Part shown: piece by piece, positions 27,010 through 35,583 of the stretch
Numbering within the stretch: the stretch's first letter is position 1
Layout of the letters: each line of letters opens with the position of its first letter
Assembly: GCA_025358295.1 (NCBI GenBank)
Contig: JANYJY010000046.1
Span: 1-64,000, forward strand
Origin: Gammaproteobacteria bacterium
Lineage (GTDB): Bacteria; Pseudomonadota; Gammaproteobacteria; Steroidobacterales; Steroidobacteraceae
Length of the DNA stretch: 64,000 nt
Direction of reading: 5' to 3'
Made by a program: the position numbers and the translations under genes
The notes under the pieces: model-generated
Told to the model about the DNA's origin: nothing
Database searches by the model: none
The model's input: only the letters and a program-made list of their open reading frames with translations

Positions 27010-27306
27010 TCAGCGGCGCGGCTCCCAGAATCGGCGGTAGTTATTGATCCAATCGGCGGCCTCCGCCAGCCGAGGGGCCTTCAGCGAGAGCACATGATTC
27101 CGTCCGCTTACCGTGCGTTGGATCAGCCCCGCGCGTTCCAACTTGCGAATGTGCTTGGACGTTGAATTCAGCGAGATCGGGAATTCCGCCGCGAGATCCG
27201 TTACGCGGGCGTCGGAAATGGCGAGGCGCGCGAGTATGGCGCGGCGGGTGGAATCTCCGATTGCGGTGAACAGGGCGTCCAGCCGCGGTATTTTATATTC
27301 ATCCAT
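27010..27306 (-). CDS. ArsR-family winged-helix regulator
   Basis: 98 residues: DALFTAIGDSTRRAILARL, then the recognition region DLAAEFPISLNSTSKHIRKLERAGLI and a wing with SGRNHVLSL. No CxC-type metal-binding motif is present, so it belongs to the non-metal branch (SdpR/YgaV-like regulators that often pair with SRPBCC/AHSA1 genes). No such partner is adjacent. It lies 8 bases beyond the convergent peptidase and is divergent from ybiT. Confidence 0.85.
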   Translation of the reverse strand: MDEYKIPRLDALFTAIGDSTRRAILARLAISDARVTDLAAEFPISLNSTSKHIRKLERAGLIQRTVSGRNHVLSLKAPRLAEAADWINNYRRFWEPRR

Positions 27307-27468
27307 ATGGGTGAATATACCGAAAACGCAGAATCATTGCTCCGGCTCGGTTAGAATCTGCCCGCCGGAATGGGGGGCTGTTCGCATAACGAAGCGACTC
27401 CATCCGAGTACCCCCTCGTAGCGTAACCGCGGCCGAATTCGCCGCATTTGTCAGTTGATTGGATAAAC

Positions 27469-29073
27469 ATGCTTGCTACTTCCAACGTCGCCATTCAATT
27501 CGGTGCCAAGCCGCTCTTCGAGCAGGTCACGGTCAAATTTTCCGACGGCAATCGCTATGGCCTGATCGGCGCGAACGGTTCCGGCAAGTCGACGCTCATG
27601 AAGGTGCTGGGGGGCGATCTTGACCCCACCGCGGGCGACGTGATGCTGCAGGCCGGCATGCGGTTGGGCAAGCTGAACCAAAACCAATTCGGTTATGAAG
27701 ACGAGCGTGTGCTTGACGTGGTTATGCGCGGCCACGCGGAATTGTGGAATGCGATGCAGGAACGCGACCGCATCTACGCCGATCCCAACGCCACCGACGA
27801 CGACTACATGAAAGCTGCCGAGCTCGAGGGCGTGTTTGCGGAATACGGCGGCTATGACGCCGAGGCTCGAGCGGGCAGCATTCTTACCGACGCCGGCATC
27901 AACGAATCGCGGCACAACGGACCGATGCGCGAGGTGCCGCCGGGCCTGAAGTTGCGCGTGCTGCTTGCTCAGGCGTTGTTCTCGAGGCCGGACGTGCTGC
28001 TGCTGGACGAACCGACCAACAATCTCGACATCAATTCCATCCGCTGGCTGGAACGCGCGCTCAACGACTATGACGCCACCATGGTGATCATCAGCCACGA
28101 CCGCCATTTCCTGAACCAGGTGTGCACGCATGTCGCGGACTTGGATTTCCAGCAGCTCAAAATCTATCCTGGCAACTACGACGACTTCATGCTGGCCTCG
28201 GTACAGGCGCGCGCGCGCGTCGAGGCTGCGAACGCCAAGGCCAAGGACAGAATTTCCGACTTGCAGGAATTCGTGCGGCGTTTCTCCGCCAATGCGTCCA
28301 AGGCGCGGCAGGCAACTTCGCGCAAGAAGCAACTCGAAAAGATCAAGATCGAGGAGATCAGGCCCTCATCGCGGCAGAATCCCTATATTCGATTCGAACA
28401 GGGCAAGAAACTCTATCGCTCGGCGGTATCCGTCGAGAAATTGAGCTTCAGCTATCCTGGCTCGGACGAAAAAGTGCTCGACAACCTCACCTTCAATATA
28501 GAAGGCGGCGAGCGCGTCGCCATCATCGGCCCGAACGGTGCCGGCAAGACCACATTGATGCGCTGTCTCGCGGGCGAGTTGCGGCCCAATTCCGGGCGCA
28601 TTGTCTGGGTCGAAAATGCTCAGCCAGGCTACATGCCACAAGACCCGCAGGCTGAGTTTGACGACAAGACCGATCTTTTCTCCTGGATGTCCCAGTACAC
28701 CGGCAAGGCCGACGACGACCAGATCGTAAGGGCGACTTTGGGCCGCCTGCTGTTCTCGGGCGAGGAGACCAAGAAGTCGGTGAAGGTGCTTTCCGGCGGA
28801 GAGAAGGGCCGCATGATTTACGGCAAGCTGATGCTGACCAAGCCCAATGTGCTGCTGATGGACGAACCCACCAACCACATGGACATGGAAACCATCGAGT
28901 CCCTGCAAATCGGCCTCGAACATTACCCAGGCACACTCATTTTCGTCTCCCACGATCGCGAGTTCGTCGGCGGCCTCGCCACACGCATCATCGAACTTCG
29001 CCCCGGCGGCGGAATCGTCGATTTCCGCGGCACCTACGATGAATATCTGAAAGGTCAGGGAATCGAAACCTAG
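27469..29073 (+). CDS. ybiT: ABC-F family ATPase YbiT
   Basis: 534 residues with two ABC domains in one chain and no membrane part, the ABC-F layout of ribosome-associated translation factors. Domain 1 has GANGSGKST and [12 protein letters not shown]. The linker contains [18 protein letters not shown]. Domain 2 has [18 protein letters not shown] and [10 protein letters not shown]. The N-terminus [18 protein letters not shown] and the overall match are closest to E. coli YbiT. The start at ATG 27469 is family-typical. Confidence 0.93.
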   Translation: MLATSNVAIQFGAKPLFEQVTVKFSDGNRYGLIGANGSGKSTLMKVLGGDLDPTAGDVMLQAGMRLGKLNQNQFGYEDERVLDVVMRGHAELWNAMQERDRIYADPNATDDDYMKAAELEGVFAEYGGYDAEARAGSILTDAGINESRHNGPMREVPPGLKLRVLLAQALFSRPDVLLLDEPTNNLDINSIRWLERALNDYDATMVIISHDRHFLNQVCTHVADLDFQQLKIYPGNYDDFMLASVQARARVEAANAKAKDRISDLQEFVRRFSANASKARQATSRKKQLEKIKIEEIRPSSRQNPYIRFEQGKKLYRSAVSVEKLSFSYPGSDEKVLDNLTFNIEGGERVAIIGPNGAGKTTLMRCLAGELRPNSGRIVWVENAQPGYMPQDPQAEFDDKTDLFSWMSQYTGKADDDQIVRATLGRLLFSGEETKKSVKVLSGGEKGRMIYGKLMLTKPNVLLMDEPTNHMDMETIESLQIGLEHYPGTLIFVSHDREFVGGLATRIIELRPGGGIVDFRGTYDEYLKGQGIET

Positions 29074-29155
29074 TTTCCCACCGGCAGCTGCAACGATGGA
29101 AGCGGCCGTTCCGACTTGCTAGGATTGGGCCCTGTTCATTGACAGGGAGATGTCG

Positions 29156-30766
29156 GTGCAAAAGTTAGCGGCCGGCTCATGGGCTTTCATTTTGCTCACT
29201 GCATCGTCGCTGGCGGCGCCGCAGTCGGATCCCGTCACTATTAATCGCATCGCGGATGCGGCGTTCAATCATGGCGAAGTAGTCGACATCGCCGCCCACC
29301 TGGCCGATCAAATCGGCGGGCGCATGACCAATTCTCCCGCCATGCGCAAGGCCGAACGCTGGACTCAAGATCAATTCAAGAGCTGGGGACTGAAGGACGT
29401 TCGGACGGAAGGATTCGATTTTGGCCGCGGCTGGTGGATCGAGTCCGCCGAGGTGCGGATGACCGCACCGCGCCCGCTGGAATTGCACGGCATTCCCATT
29501 GCCTGGACCCCCGCTACCAATGGTGTGTTGAGCGCGGCCATCATCGTCGCTCCCATGAGCACGGACAAGGATTTCGCCGATTGGAAAGGCAAGCTATCGG
29601 GAAAGATCGTGCTGGTGACCTGGCCGGCGCCGCCGAAGGACGACGCTGACGCGCCGTTCGAGCGCCTGAGCGATGCGGACATCGCGAAATTGGACAAGTA
29701 CCTGGAACCGGCTTTCGATCCGGAGATGCGGCAGAAGCGGATCGATCGCTATCGTTTCCGGGCGAAACTGGACGGCTTCCTTGCGGAGGAGGGCGCGGTT
29801 GCGTGGATTCAGATGTCGCGCACCGAGGGCCGGCTGGTGCATGGTGAAGGCTCCGGCTATCGCGTCGGCAAGACCCCCAGGCTGTCGGCGTTGGAGCTTG
29901 GAGCCGAGGACTACCGCCGGCTCACCCGCCTGGCCAAGGTGGGGGAAGTGAGGCTCGACATCGACAGCCGCGTTCACTACGAGGATGCCGATCACAACGC
30001 CTACAACATTCTCGCCGACATTCCGGGCACCGATCCGCAGGCGGGCTACGTGATGGCCGGCGCGCATTTGGATAGTTGGGTTGCGGGCGACGGCGCCGCG
30101 GACAATGGCGCAGGCGCCGCGGTGGTGATGGAAGCCGCCCGGATTCTGGCGAGCGTCGGCGCGAAGCCCAGGCGCAGCATCCGATTTGCCCTGTGGTCAG
30201 GTGAGGAACAGGGATTGCTGGGGTCAGCGGCGTATGTGGAGAAGCATTTGGCGCGGCGCCCGCCGCCCACCGACCCCGCGATGGCGGACTTGCCCGTGTA
30301 TTTCTCGCCGGATAGCTACCCGGTACAAACCCTGCCCGGATTCTCTGAACTGGCCGCCTATTTCAACATCGACAATGGCTCGGGCAAGGTTCGCGGCATC
30401 TACACCGAAGGTAATTTTGCGGTGGTGCCGATGTTTCGCGAATGGTTAGCGCCGTTTGCCAGCCTGGGTGCGGCGTCGGTTGTGGCACAACCCACGGACT
30501 CGACGGACCATGTGTTCATGAGCCGGCTGGGGTTGCCGGCGTTTCAATTCATTCAGGATCCCCTGGACTATGAAACCCGGGTTCACCATACCGATCTGGA
30601 CACCTTCGATCATTTACGTCCGGAAGATCTGCGGCAGGCGGCAGTAGTGCTTGCCGGCGTGCTCTTGAATGCGGCTATCACCGAGAAGCCGTTGCCGCGC
30701 AAGCCTGTGCCCAGCCAACCCGGACTCACCGATCCATTCCACTATCCCGATCCAGCGAAGAAATAG
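29156..30766 (+). CDS. M28 family zinc aminopeptidase, exported
   Basis: About 536 residues with a signal peptide (cleavage near LAAP), a PA-type insert, and the M28 catalytic region: AHLDSW, the bridging Asp in DNGAGAAVVMEAA, GEEQGLLGS with the catalytic Glu, and a late His in THRV-like TRVHHTDLD. These are the metal ligands of an aminopeptidase or carboxypeptidase acting in the periplasm or outside the cell. GTG 29156 is 6 bases after AGGGAG; the ATG at 29150 sits directly on that sequence and is less likely. It stands alone between ybiT and the convergent FAD gene. Confidence 0.87.
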   Translation: MQKLAAGSWAFILLTASSLAAPQSDPVTINRIADAAFNHGEVVDIAAHLADQIGGRMTNSPAMRKAERWTQDQFKSWGLKDVRTEGFDFGRGWWIESAEVRMTAPRPLELHGIPIAWTPATNGVLSAAIIVAPMSTDKDFADWKGKLSGKIVLVTWPAPPKDDADAPFERLSDADIAKLDKYLEPAFDPEMRQKRIDRYRFRAKLDGFLAEEGAVAWIQMSRTEGRLVHGEGSGYRVGKTPRLSALELGAEDYRRLTRLAKVGEVRLDIDSRVHYEDADHNAYNILADIPGTDPQAGYVMAGAHLDSWVAGDGAADNGAGAAVVMEAARILASVGAKPRRSIRFALWSGEEQGLLGSAAYVEKHLARRPPPTDPAMADLPVYFSPDSYPVQTLPGFSELAAYFNIDNGSGKVRGIYTEGNFAVVPMFREWLAPFASLGAASVVAQPTDSTDHVFMSRLGLPAFQFIQDPLDYETRVHHTDLDTFDHLRPEDLRQAAVVLAGVLLNAAITEKPLPRKPVPSQPGLTDPFHYPDPAKK

Positions 30767-30789
30767 ACGCGGATAGCGGTGCAAAGGCC

Positions 30790-32415
30790 TTAGGCTTGTT
30801 TCACGCGCCCGCGCCGGAAATCGGCGACGATCTCGCGTGCGGCATTGTGACCGGGCGCGCCGGTTACTCCACCGCCCGGATGCGTGCCGGAGCCGCACAT
30901 GTATAGTCCCTTCAGCGGACCCCGATAGTCGCCATGTCCCAACATCGGACGGGCCGAGAACATTTGATCGAGGCTCAAGGCGCCGTGAAAGATATCCCCG
31001 CCGATCAGACCAAAAGTACGTTCGAGATCCAGCGGACTCATGATCTGTCGTCCGAGCACCGATGCCTTGAAATTCGGCGCATGGGTATTGACGAGGTCGA
31101 TCATCACATCCGCCACTTGTTCGCGGTGATCGTCCCAGGACGCGCCATTGGGCAGTACCGGCGCCACGTGTTGGCAGAACAGGCTGGCCACGTGCAGGCC
31201 AGGAGGAGCCAGGCTGTCGTCCAGAGTCGAAGGAATCAGCATCTCAACGATGGGCTGCTTCGACCAACCACCGGCCTTGGCATCGAGATAGGCCTGCTCC
31301 ATATAGGCAAGACTCGGCGCCATGATGATGCCGGACGTATGATGTTCGGCGAGAGAGCGGCCCGGTAGGACGGTGAAATCAGGCAATTCCGATAGCGCGA
31401 CGTTCATGCGGAACGTGCCTGACCCGCAACGCCAGTGATTGATGCGCTCGCGGAAATCCTGCGGCAGGGCTGCGGGATCAATCAGCGATCCGTACAGCAG
31501 CTTGGGATTCAAATTCGAAACGACGCAGCGCGCGCGAATTGACTCGCCCTTTTTCGTGACCACACCAACCGCGCGGCCGCCTTCCACCAACACCTCGCGC
31601 ACCGGGCTGCTCACACGGATGTCCACGCCGCGCTCGGCTGCGGCCTTCGCCATGGCTTGGCTGATGGCGCCCATGCCGCCGATGGCGTGTCCCCACGCTC
31701 CCTTCTTGCCGTTGACCTCGCCGAATACATGATGCAGCAGCACATACCCGGAACCCGCCGCGTAGGGACTGGCGTAATTGCCGACGATGCCGTCGAAACC
31801 ATAGGCAGCCTTGATGGGTGCGCTCTCGAACCAGGTATCCAAGTAGTCGCCCGCGGATTTGACGAATAGATCGAGGAGTTCCCGGCGCATGGGCAGGTCG
31901 AGTTTCGAGATTCGCTTCCCCAGGCGCGCACTGCGCAACAGTTCGGGCAGCGCTTCCAGCCAGCCACCGGCGGTGACATTCGGCGGAGTCTCGAGCACCA
32001 GGTCGCGCAGTACGTCGGCAACCACGTCGAGGCGTTGGCCGTAGGCGGCAAGGCGAGTCGCATCACGCGCGGAGAATTTCGCGACTTCCTGTTCGGTTTT
32101 GCCTGCGCCGATTTTCAGGTATTGCGTTTCATCCAAGGGTAGAAAGTTGGCCAGGCCTCGCTCGACCACGCGCAGGCCGTGCCGCGGCAAGTCCAGATCG
32201 CGGATGACTTTCGGATTCAACAGCGAAACGGTATATGCCGCCACCGAATTACGAAAGCCCGGGTGAAACTCCTCCGTCACCGCTGCGCCGCCGACTACGC
32301 CGCGCCGTTCGAGCACGGTCACCTTGAGCCCGGCTGCCGCCAGATAAGCCGCGCAGACGAGACCGTTGTGACCGCCGCCGATTATGACGACATCGCGGCC
32401 TTTCGAATCAACCAT
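30790..32415 (-). CDS. Phytoene desaturase-like FAD-dependent oxidoreductase (PYROXD2-like)
   Basis: 541 residues. The dinucleotide-binding motif is VVIIGGGHNGLVCAAYLAAAG followed by the family ERRGVVGGAAVTEEF, with a C-terminal CGSGTHPGGGVTGAPGHNAA FAD segment. The family includes carotenoid desaturases and the PYROXD2 group of unknown substrate. There are no carotenoid genes nearby, so the second group is likelier. The start overlaps the Rieske gene at 32408 by 8 bases, and the four genes further upstream are on the same strand, so it is probably part of an oxidative catabolic pathway. Confidence 0.85.
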   Translation of the reverse strand: MVDSKGRDVVIIGGGHNGLVCAAYLAAAGLKVTVLERRGVVGGAAVTEEFHPGFRNSVAAYTVSLLNPKVIRDLDLPRHGLRVVERGLANFLPLDETQYLKIGAGKTEQEVAKFSARDATRLAAYGQRLDVVADVLRDLVLETPPNVTAGGWLEALPELLRSARLGKRISKLDLPMRRELLDLFVKSAGDYLDTWFESAPIKAAYGFDGIVGNYASPYAAGSGYVLLHHVFGEVNGKKGAWGHAIGGMGAISQAMAKAAAERGVDIRVSSPVREVLVEGGRAVGVVTKKGESIRARCVVSNLNPKLLYGSLIDPAALPQDFRERINHWRCGSGTFRMNVALSELPDFTVLPGRSLAEHHTSGIIMAPSLAYMEQAYLDAKAGGWSKQPIVEMLIPSTLDDSLAPPGLHVASLFCQHVAPVLPNGASWDDHREQVADVMIDLVNTHAPNFKASVLGRQIMSPLDLERTFGLIGGDIFHGALSLDQMFSARPMLGHGDYRGPLKGLYMCGSGTHPGGGVTGAPGHNAAREIVADFRRGRVKQA

Positions 32416-33613
32416 GTTTTTTTCTCATATCATTGCGAACATGCCAGCCGGAACTCGGGGCATGATCGAGCCGGCTTTCGGGAATAAGAGTACGAATGCG
32501 ATGCGCGAAGCTGCGCAGGCTCACTTCGGTTCGGCCGAGCGGCCCCGGTGTATAACTGCGCGATTCCATGCCGGTTTGCACTCGCTCGATGAGCGATTTG
32601 TCTTCGATGCTCACCCTGCGATTGATGCGCCAATTGAGATAGCGTGCCACGCGCATCTCCCGGCGTTCGTCGGGATGTGCATAGGCGATTTCGCGGATCA
32701 GGGTTTCCGTGGGCGAAATCGGGATCATCTGCATGAAATCGATCTGATCCGGATAAATGTCGAAGGCTACATTCGGCCACAATTTGAAGTAGGTCCAGAG
32801 TCTCTGCCGATCATCGGGAAGGTGCGGCGAACGCGGCAGCACGGCTTGATACATGCGCTCGGACAGCTGGGAGGAGGGGATGTCGCGCAGGTTGCCCCAC
32901 ATCTTATCGACCCAGGGCTGGGCATCCACGCCGTAGCTCTGGCCGAATAGACGCGTCAGTCCCGGGTGCGCCACGGTGATGTGCATGGCGTCAGAGTAAT
33001 TGTCCGTCACGTTCTTCCAATTCACTTGTCGCGTCCGCAAGGTGACGCGGCCCATTGACTGCAGTTCTTCGAGGCGATACGTCGCCAACTCGGCATCGTA
33101 CGGCGCCAGCATAGCCGCGACGCTCGGCAAGCCGGGCTTCAAGCGCGCGAAAATAAATCCCTTGTAGATCTCCGTCTCCACCGGTTTGAGCCCGTATTCA
33201 TCGAGACTGAAGTCGACGAATTCCTTGCGGTGCGGAACGGCAGTGAGGCGTCCGTCGAGATCGTAGGTCCAGGCGTGATACGGACACACGATCCGTCCGG
33301 AGCAGTGGCCGGATCCCCCGTCCAAAAGGCGCGCCGCACGGTGACGGCAGACATTGAAGAAAGTCTTGACGCCGAGATCCTGGCCGCGAACGGCGACCAG
33401 GGGTTCACCGAGAAAATCCAGGGTGTGATAATCGCCGGGCCTGGGTATGTCGTTGACGTGGCACACCACCTGCCAGGACGTGGCGAACACCCGTTCCTTT
33501 TCCGCTTCCAGAAAATCTGCATCGTGATAGATCCAGCCGGGGAGGCTGAAACCTTCGAGGTCGGCGGGATTCCGCGCCGATGGATCCGCGCGCAGAGAAC
33601 GCTTTGCTTCCAT
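32408..33613 (-). CDS. Rieske aromatic-ring-hydroxylating oxygenase alpha subunit (first)
   Basis: 401 residues. The N-terminal Rieske domain has the 2Fe-2S ligands CRHRA and CPYHAWTY. The catalytic domain has the iron ligands in DNYSDAMHITVAHPG. The type (single-component alpha chain, about 400 residues) matches oxygenases that demethylate or hydroxylate small substrates such as betaines, carnitine or aromatic acids. No beta subunit or reductase gene lies next to it. It overlaps the FAD oxidoreductase and is preceded by the TetR gene after 93 bases. Confidence 0.85.
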   Translation of the reverse strand: MEAKRSLRADPSARNPADLEGFSLPGWIYHDADFLEAEKERVFATSWQVVCHVNDIPRPGDYHTLDFLGEPLVAVRGQDLGVKTFFNVCRHRAARLLDGGSGHCSGRIVCPYHAWTYDLDGRLTAVPHRKEFVDFSLDEYGLKPVETEIYKGFIFARLKPGLPSVAAMLAPYDAELATYRLEELQSMGRVTLRTRQVNWKNVTDNYSDAMHITVAHPGLTRLFGQSYGVDAQPWVDKMWGNLRDIPSSQLSERMYQAVLPRSPHLPDDRQRLWTYFKLWPNVAFDIYPDQIDFMQMIPISPTETLIREIAYAHPDERREMRVARYLNWRINRRVSIEDKSLIERVQTGMESRSYTPGPLGRTEVSLRSFAHRIRTLIPESRLDHAPSSGWHVRNDMRKKHG

Positions 33614-33706
33614 GATCGGGGCCTTGTCTAATCTTGTTGAACGCTAGAATAACAAGGGCCGCTGTTGGCCACTAGCGGCGTGTGAGCTACGGAACCGTCG
33701 AACGGG

Positions 33707-34396
33707 TCACAGTTTGCGGCGTTTCGACCCGGCTTCGCCCTTTTTTGCCTTAGGTGCCAACACCAGACCGGGAAAGGCACCGCTGCATAGAGCGTTCACC
33801 CAGTCCTCGCAATGCGCGATCGCGTCGCGCGGTTTGAAGACCGTCGGACTCAAACTCAATTCAATCCAGAATCCGTCGAGTAATGCGGAGAGCGATATCG
33901 CGGCATTGCGCAGCTTGAGGGGCGGGGCGGCGCCGGAATCCACGAGCTGACCCAGGAAGGACTCGAGGACCGACCGATATTTGCCGTAGGTGCTGTTGTG
34001 AACAGCGCGAATTTCCGGCGAGTGCGCCACCATGCTCCAGAAAACCAGCCACACATTGAATACCTGGGGATCGAGGATTTCCGGCGCGAACGAAGCGCGG
34101 AAAAAATTGCTCAACCGGTCGCGCGGCGAAATCTCTTTGTTTTCGGCCTGACTGCGGATCGAGTCCTGCAATGCCAGAGCCAACGTCTCGTAGGTTTCGG
34201 CAATGAGTCCCGACTTGCTCGGGAAATGATGATTGATCAATCCGATGGACACGCCGGCCGCGGCGCTAATGCGGCGCACCGATACACCCTCATGGCCAAA
34301 CTGCTTTAGGCATTGCAAGGTCGCGCTCACGAGCGCTTCGCGTCGCACCGCCGGAGTCGCGCGGTGGAATTTCGGTACATGCCGCTTGGTTGCCAT
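33707..34396 (-). CDS. TetR/BetI-like transcriptional regulator
   Basis: 229 residues. The N-terminal helix-turn-helix (about 15-65) includes GVSVRRISAAAGVSIGLINHHFPSKSGL, closely similar in style to BetI, the choline/betaine regulator. The C-terminal ligand domain fits TetR, and a basic Lys/Arg tail ends the protein. A good AAGGAAGAGG ribosome-binding site precedes ATG 34396. It lies between the two Rieske genes, so it is the likely local repressor of this cluster. The ligand is unknown. Confidence 0.85.
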   Translation of the reverse strand: MATKRHVPKFHRATPAVRREALVSATLQCLKQFGHEGVSVRRISAAAGVSIGLINHHFPSKSGLIAETYETLALALQDSIRSQAENKEISPRDRLSNFFRASFAPEILDPQVFNVWLVFWSMVAHSPEIRAVHNSTYGKYRSVLESFLGQLVDSGAAPPLKLRNAAISLSALLDGFWIELSLSPTVFKPRDAIAHCEDWVNALCSGAFPGLVLAPKAKKGEAGSKRRKL

Positions 34397-34434
34397 TTGT
34401 TCCTCTTCCTTGGGATTATAGCGAAGCGCGTCAG

Positions 34435-35583
34435 CTACGACGGCGGGTCATTGACGAACGCTCTGATTCGCTCCACCACGTAGCGTCGAATATCCAGATT
34501 CCAGTCCTCCATCGGCGCATAGAACCCCTGGGTATGGACGCGCGAGCCGATACCGTTCTGCACGCTTTCGCATATGGCCCAATCTTGGCGGTTGACCAAA
34601 TCCCAGAAATCCACGGCATCGGACGGATCGAAGTCCGCCTTTTCCATTTCGTGCGGCTCGAACAGGAAATGACAGGTGATGTCGGTCATTCCGGCTTCCC
34701 GTGGCGTGAGGATAAAAGCCGCCACATGATCGCAGGCCACGCTCAAGAACAGATTCGGATACACCAGCTCGCCCTTGTGCCGAACCTGTTCGTCCGCGTC
34801 GAGACCTGGAAACGCGCGCCGCGCGGTGGTGCCGCTGAGCGTGAATGTGTACGCCCCTTCGCGGTGAGGAATGCCGCGATTCCAATCCAGATTGCCGCCG
34901 CCGGCCTCGCGAAACGAAGGCACGATCGCGCACAGTTCGGGATGGACGCCGGCGCAGTGGTAACACTCGTTGTAATTCTCGCAGATGATTTTCCAATTGG
35001 CCGCGACTACATAGCGAATAGTGGCGCCGATACGCAGGCCCGCTAGGGGATAGCGTTGCAGCCGACCCGGAATCCCCTCCAATTGCGCGGCCAGCGGCTT
35101 GGCTTCGGCCGGGGTTAAATTCAAAAAGACGAATCCTCCCCAACTGTCGGCGCCGACCGGATAGAGATGGAAGTCTTGTTTCCTAAAGCCAGTGTCGGTG
35201 GTCAGGTGCGGTGCGGCAACCAGCGCGCCGTTGAAGTCATATGACCACTGGTGGTATGGGCAGACGATCATCCGTCCGCCGGTGATTCCGCCCGGAAGAG
35301 CCACTCTTAATGCGGCCGTCTCCTCCGGCGTGCGGCACAGGCGCGATCCACGGTGCCGGCAGACGTTGTAGAACGCTCGCAATTGTCCGTCGCGATTGCG
35401 GACCAGCAGAATGCTCTCGCCGAGCACATCCAACACCAAGAAATCTCCCGGATTGGGAATCTCTTCCTCGCGGCACACCGCGATCCATTCTCGGCAGAAT
35501 ATCCGTTCCTTCTCGGTCTTGAATATCTCGGAGCTGCGATACCAGGTGGAGGGCAGGGTGCGTTCCAATTGGGCGGCGTTCAT
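34435..35583 (-). CDS. Rieske oxygenase alpha subunit (second, GbcA/choline-monooxygenase-like)
   Basis: 382 residues. Rieske ligands are CRHRG and CPYHQWSY; the catalytic iron ligands lie in ENYNECYHCAGVHPEL with a later Asp in VNRQDWAICE. The length and ligand spacing resemble glycine-betaine or stachydrine demethylating oxygenases (GbcA/Stc2 type). Start ATG 35583 overlaps the stop of the TMADH-like gene (ATGA), so the two are translationally coupled. No reductase gene is adjacent. Substrate assignment is by family and context only. Confidence 0.85.
   Translation of the reverse strand: MNAAQLERTLPSTWYRSSEIFKTEKERIFCREWIAVCREEEIPNPGDFLVLDVLGESILLVRNRDGQLRAFYNVCRHRGSRLCRTPEETAALRVALPGGITGGRMIVCPYHQWSYDFNGALVAAPHLTTDTGFRKQDFHLYPVGADSWGGFVFLNLTPAEAKPLAAQLEGIPGRLQRYPLAGLRIGATIRYVVAANWKIICENYNECYHCAGVHPELCAIVPSFREAGGGNLDWNRGIPHREGAYTFTLSGTTARRAFPGLDADEQVRHKGELVYPNLFLSVACDHVAAFILTPREAGMTDITCHFLFEPHEMEKADFDPSDAVDFWDLVNRQDWAICESVQNGIGSRVHTQGFYAPMEDWNLDIRRYVVERIRAFVNDPPS

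Noticed and set aside
33660-33690. A hairpin (CCGCT...AGCGG) between the TetR gene and the first Rieske gene, considered as a terminator.
   Set aside because: The stem is 5 bp and there is no T-run. It may be incidental.
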